This document shows, in pieces, positions 61,749 through 64,000 of a stretch of DNA of 64,000 nt (the first letter of the stretch is position 1; each line of letters starts with the position of its first letter). Made by a program: the position numbers and the translations under genes. The stretch is taken from NCBI RefSeq assembly GCF_031846565.1, contig NZ_JAVRHL010000006.1, positions 1 to 64,000 on the forward strand. Reading direction: 5' to 3'. Under the pieces are notes generated by a model, which worked only from the letters and a program-made list of their open reading frames with translations, made no database searches and was not told the DNA's origin. Origin of the DNA: Tropicimonas_B omnivorans. GTDB lineage: Bacteria > Pseudomonadota > Alphaproteobacteria > Rhodobacterales > Rhodobacteraceae.

Positions 61749-62841
61749 GTGGCTTTGTTGCGCAAAGGGCGTGAAGCTCGGACCTCCCCTTTCCCCGGAC
61801 GCACTTATCCCACGGGCTCCGTGACAGGTATGCCGAGCGCGGTGTAGCCGTTGAGCACGGCGGCGCGGATCTGGAGTTCGGCGACTTGGCGATCGAAATC
61901 GCGTGCCATCAGGCTTTGGCCCAGCAGTTTCACGCAATGCACCTTTGTCTCGGCGCGGCTTCGGCGGTGGTATCCGCTCCACTTTCGCCAGATGGCGCGT
62001 CCAAGGTATTTCGATGCGCGCAGGGCCTCGTTCCGGGCGATGGCGCCTGCGGTCGAAGGCTTCCAGGGCCTGGCGTTCTTGCGCGGCGGGATGACGGCAT
62101 GGGCGCCACGGTCGAAGATGGTGTCGTGGCACCTGCGCGTGTCGTAGGCGCCGTCGGCGGTGACCGACCCGATCTCTACGTCAGCAGGGATCTGGCTGAG
62201 CAGTTCGGGCAGCATGGGCGCGTCACCGACGTTGCTACCGGTGATCTCTATGGCTCGGATCTCCAGCGTCTGTTCATCGACGCCAATGTGGATCTTGCGC
62301 CATAGGCGGCGTTTCGTGCCGTCATGCGTGCGAGCGCGCCACTCGTCTTCGTCTTCGGCTTGATGCCGGTGCTGTCGATCAGCAGGTTCAGTGGTCCCTG
62401 CGAGCCGCGGTATGGAATGGACACAGCCAAAGTCTTCTGGCGCCGGCTCAGCGCGCTGAAATCGGGCACCGCCCAGTCGAGGCCGACGAGACTTAGAAGG
62501 CTTTCAACAAACCCCGTCGTCTGCCGGAGCGCTATGCCGAAGCGGATTTTCATCGTCAGGCATGTTTGGATCGCGGCATCGCTATACTGTGGCTTCCTGC
62601 CTTGCTTGCCCGTCGGAGGGGGCACCCAGACCATGTCGGGATCAAACCAGATGGTCAGGGAGCCGCGCTGCTTCAGCGCGTGCGCCGGTGGGCTCGAACC
62701 AATGGCGCCTTCACCGGCTTACTGCAGTCCGGCCAGTCCTTGGTCTTGTAGCTCGGCGGGATGGGTCTGCTCATGCAGACCGGCTACCACGCTGGATTCT
62801 CGAGATGGATCCCTCACCCCGCGTTTGCACAACAAAGCCAC
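61749..62841. mobile_element. IS5-family element with 18-bp terminal repeats
   Basis: Ends GTGGCTTTGTTGCGCAAA (61749-61766) and TTTGCACAACAAAGCCAC (62824-62841) are inverted repeats with one mismatch. It is 1.09 kb and encloses one minus-strand transposase gene. A third copy of the end sequence occurs at 63414-63429 with a second remnant. Confidence 0.85.
61805..62774 (-). pseudogene. IS5-family transposase, disrupted
   Basis: N terminus MSRPIPPSYKTKDWP at 62774, then about 45 bp of extra sequence, then ALKQRGSLTIWFDPDMVWVP, LLIDSTGIK (first Asp). A base is missing at about 62305, after which DEWRARTHDGTKRRLWRKIH, MLPELLSQIPADVEIGSVTA, DGAYDTRRCHDTIFD (second Asp), and the C terminus RDFDRQVAELQIRAAVLNGY follow. 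It needs three frames. Inactive unless these are sequencing errors. Confidence 0.8.
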
Positions 62842-63110
62842 ATCCGGACGCAGGAGGGCTTCGCCTACCTGGCGGTGGTCATCGATTTATTCTCACGCCG
62901 CGTGGTCGGATGGTCCATGCAGTCGCGCCAGACGACCGACGTCGTGCTCCACGCCCAGCTCATGGCCACATGGCGGAGGAAGCCGAAGGCGAAGGTGCTG
63001 ATCCACTCCGATCAGGGAAGCCAGTTCACCAGCATGGATTGGGCCGCTTTCCTGAAAGCCCACGACCTCGAGCATTCCATGAGCCGTCGAGGCAACTGCC
63101 ACGATAACGC
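62842..63110 (+). pseudogene. IS3-family OrfB fragment (DDE core)
   Basis: Reads EGFAYLAVVIDLFSRRVVGW, LMATWRRKPKAKVLIHSDQG, SQFTSMDWAAFLKAHDLEHS, MSRRGNCHDNA: the first two Asp of the DDE triad in IS3 OrfB integrases. It stops abruptly at about 63110, before the catalytic Glu; the missing C-terminal part lies next to it, inverted. Confidence 0.78.
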
Positions 63111-63250
63111 CTTGCTTGCGCTTCGGGTTGTAGAACATCTCGATGTAGTCGAACATGTCCCGCCGGGCTTCTTGGCGGGTGCGGTAGGTGCGACGCCTGA
63201 TCCTCTCGCGCTTGAGCAGGTTGAAGAAGCTTTCGGCCTGCCTGTCGGCG
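63111..63250 (-). pseudogene. IS3-family OrfB C-terminal fragment, inverted
   Basis: Minus strand AESFFNLLKRERIRRRTYRT, RQEARRDMFDYIEMFYNPKR, the C-terminal block after the catalytic Glu (AESFF). It directly follows the plus-strand N-terminal part, so an inversion or two-copy recombination occurred here. Confidence 0.75.
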
Positions 63251-63261
63251 CGCCAATCCGG

Positions 63262-63431
63262 CTCATCTCGGGGTCGAACCAAATCGTCAGCGAACCCCGG
63301 CGCTTGAGTGCTTCGTTACAAGCTGGCCAGTTCTTGGTCCTGTAGGTCGGAGGTGCGGGTCTGCTCATGCAGGGCAGCTACCACGCTGGATTCACGAGAT
63401 AAATTCCACGTCCGCATTTGCGCAACAAAGC
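63262..63431 (-). pseudogene. Second IS5 N-terminal remnant with terminal repeat
   Basis: MSRPAPPTYRTKNWPACNEA, LKRRGSLTIWFDPEM, then loss of similarity at about 63262. TTTGCGCAACAAAGCC at 63414-63429 matches the ends of the IS5 element at 61749-62841. It is a truncated relative of that element. Confidence 0.75.
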
Positions 63432-63498
63432 CTCCCATCGTGCAAAGCGGAGCAAAGCGGCACAAGAAATCTACCTCAAAACATGGAAGGCCCAAAAT

Positions 63499-63762
63499 AT
63501 GTACGATACCATGGCCGGAGCCGGAGCCGGATTTCTGCTCCTATTTCTCGTCTATCTTGTGCCGGTCATTTTCACGATCTGGTTTTGCGTGCAGGTCGTG
63601 AAGCAGCTGAGGCGCATAGCGACAGCCTTGGAGGGCGGCGCCACAAGCAATATCACTTCGGCAACCAGCTCAGGGAAGCCTGCTTTCGCGAACTCTCCTG
63701 AGGAGGCACAGAGGCGTCGGGAAGCGAGTGATCCCGCCTACAAATACATTTCGAAGAAATAG
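63499..63762 (+). CDS. Small single-pass membrane protein (87 aa)
   Basis: ATG 63499 with GGAAGG 8 nt upstream. GAGFLLLFLVYLVPVIFTIW and FCVQVVKQL form one hydrophobic span, then a polar Ser/Ala-rich tail ending DPAYKYISKK. No family recognised. It lies just beyond the IS debris, with AT-richer codons than neighbours. Confidence 0.55.
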   Translation: MYDTMAGAGAGFLLLFLVYLVPVIFTIWFCVQVVKQLRRIATALEGGATSNITSATSSGKPAFANSPEEAQRRREASDPAYKYISKK

Positions 63763-63921
63763 TGTGCCCATTTACCAGAATGCAGAAGGGTCTGCCCATC
63801 GGCCAGCCCCTTTATGCGACCCCTTCAGCGCCCCATCAGGACTGGAACGAAAGCGCCGCTACGACCTGGTGATCGGCTCGCCGCCAACCCGACGTTAACC
63901 ACTCTACCCTATTCTGTTCGC

Positions 63922-64000
63922 ATGACAGAACTGCGCATCTCTGCCGTTCGTCCAAGACGCAGCGAAGGTCGGCTCTCCGCCCATCTCGTCATTGCTAACC
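63922..64000 (+). CDS. Possible start of a gene running off the right edge
   Basis: ATG 63922 opens MTELRISAVRPRRSEGRLSA and stays open to 64000 without a stop. Too short to identify, and no clear ribosome site. The 160 bp between this and the small membrane protein gene contain nothing I recognise. Confidence 0.25.
   Translation, partial: MTELRISAVRPRRSEGRLSAHLVIAN

Noticed and set aside
1..64000. CRISPR array
   Set aside because: No regularly spaced 25-40 bp repeats were seen; repeats found are IS ends, att sites and operators.

Overview
The window looks like accessory DNA of a high-GC alphaproteobacterium, most likely a Rhodobacterales/Rhodobacteraceae member. The evidence is the style of the TRAP transporter operon, the EPS-associated MarR regulator, the tRNA-Cys sequence and the kinds of insertion sequences. 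Three blocks can be told apart. All identities come from reading the sequence; no database search was run.

Block 1 (about 1-9270) is mobile-element debris. It holds a 5'-truncated large serine recombinase, an FtsH-like AAA+ protein cut just after its HExGH zinc motif, a GIY-YIG/zinc-ribbon protein, a small ribbon-helix-helix protein, a MobV-type relaxase with an inverted-repeat region upstream (possible oriT), and a secreted thermonuclease gene broken by an IS30 element, which is itself cut by an IS5 remnant.

Block 2 (about 9273-48662, 39.4 kb) is the main discovery. It is an integrative, probably mobilizable element bounded by 49-bp direct repeats of the 3' half of tRNA-Cys (attL 9273-9321; attR inside the intact tRNA 48614-48687). 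Its right end carries a tyrosine integrase (frameshifted in this sequence), an excisionase-sized gene, a primase-like gene, several hypothetical genes, a MOBQ MobA/MobL relaxase, a divergent accessory protein, and an RSF1010-like oriT. No type IV secretion genes are seen. The cargo is a large, almost entirely minus-strand surface-glycan locus. It encodes a UDP-FucNAc pathway (fnlA-fnlB-fnlC), a bacillosamine-like module (4,6-dehydratase, LegC-like aminotransferase, GNAT, phosphoglycosyltransferase), about six glycosyltransferases, a Wzy-like polymerase, a PglK-like ABC flippase, sulfotransferases, a pyruvyl transferase, an epimerase and an EPS MarR regulator. Several cargo genes carry single lesions, and one glycosyltransferase starts with an 11-C tract. 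A transposon graveyard (13.2-16.7 kb) splits the locus.

Block 3 (48.7-64 kb) starts with an IS5 element interrupted by an IS110 element. A catabolic operon follows: extradiol (VOC) dioxygenase and a metal-site-degenerate paralogue, class II aldolase-family protein, aldehyde dehydrogenase, HpaH hydratase, HpaI aldolase, 3-hydroxyacyl-CoA-dehydrogenase-like enzyme and a TRAP transporter. A divergent GntR/FCD regulator sits at its head. Two pairs of AATATCGATATT palindromes, each pair with centres 30 bp apart, lie upstream of dctP and between dctQ and gntR; they are the probable operators. The window ends in further IS5 and IS3 fragments and a small membrane-protein gene.
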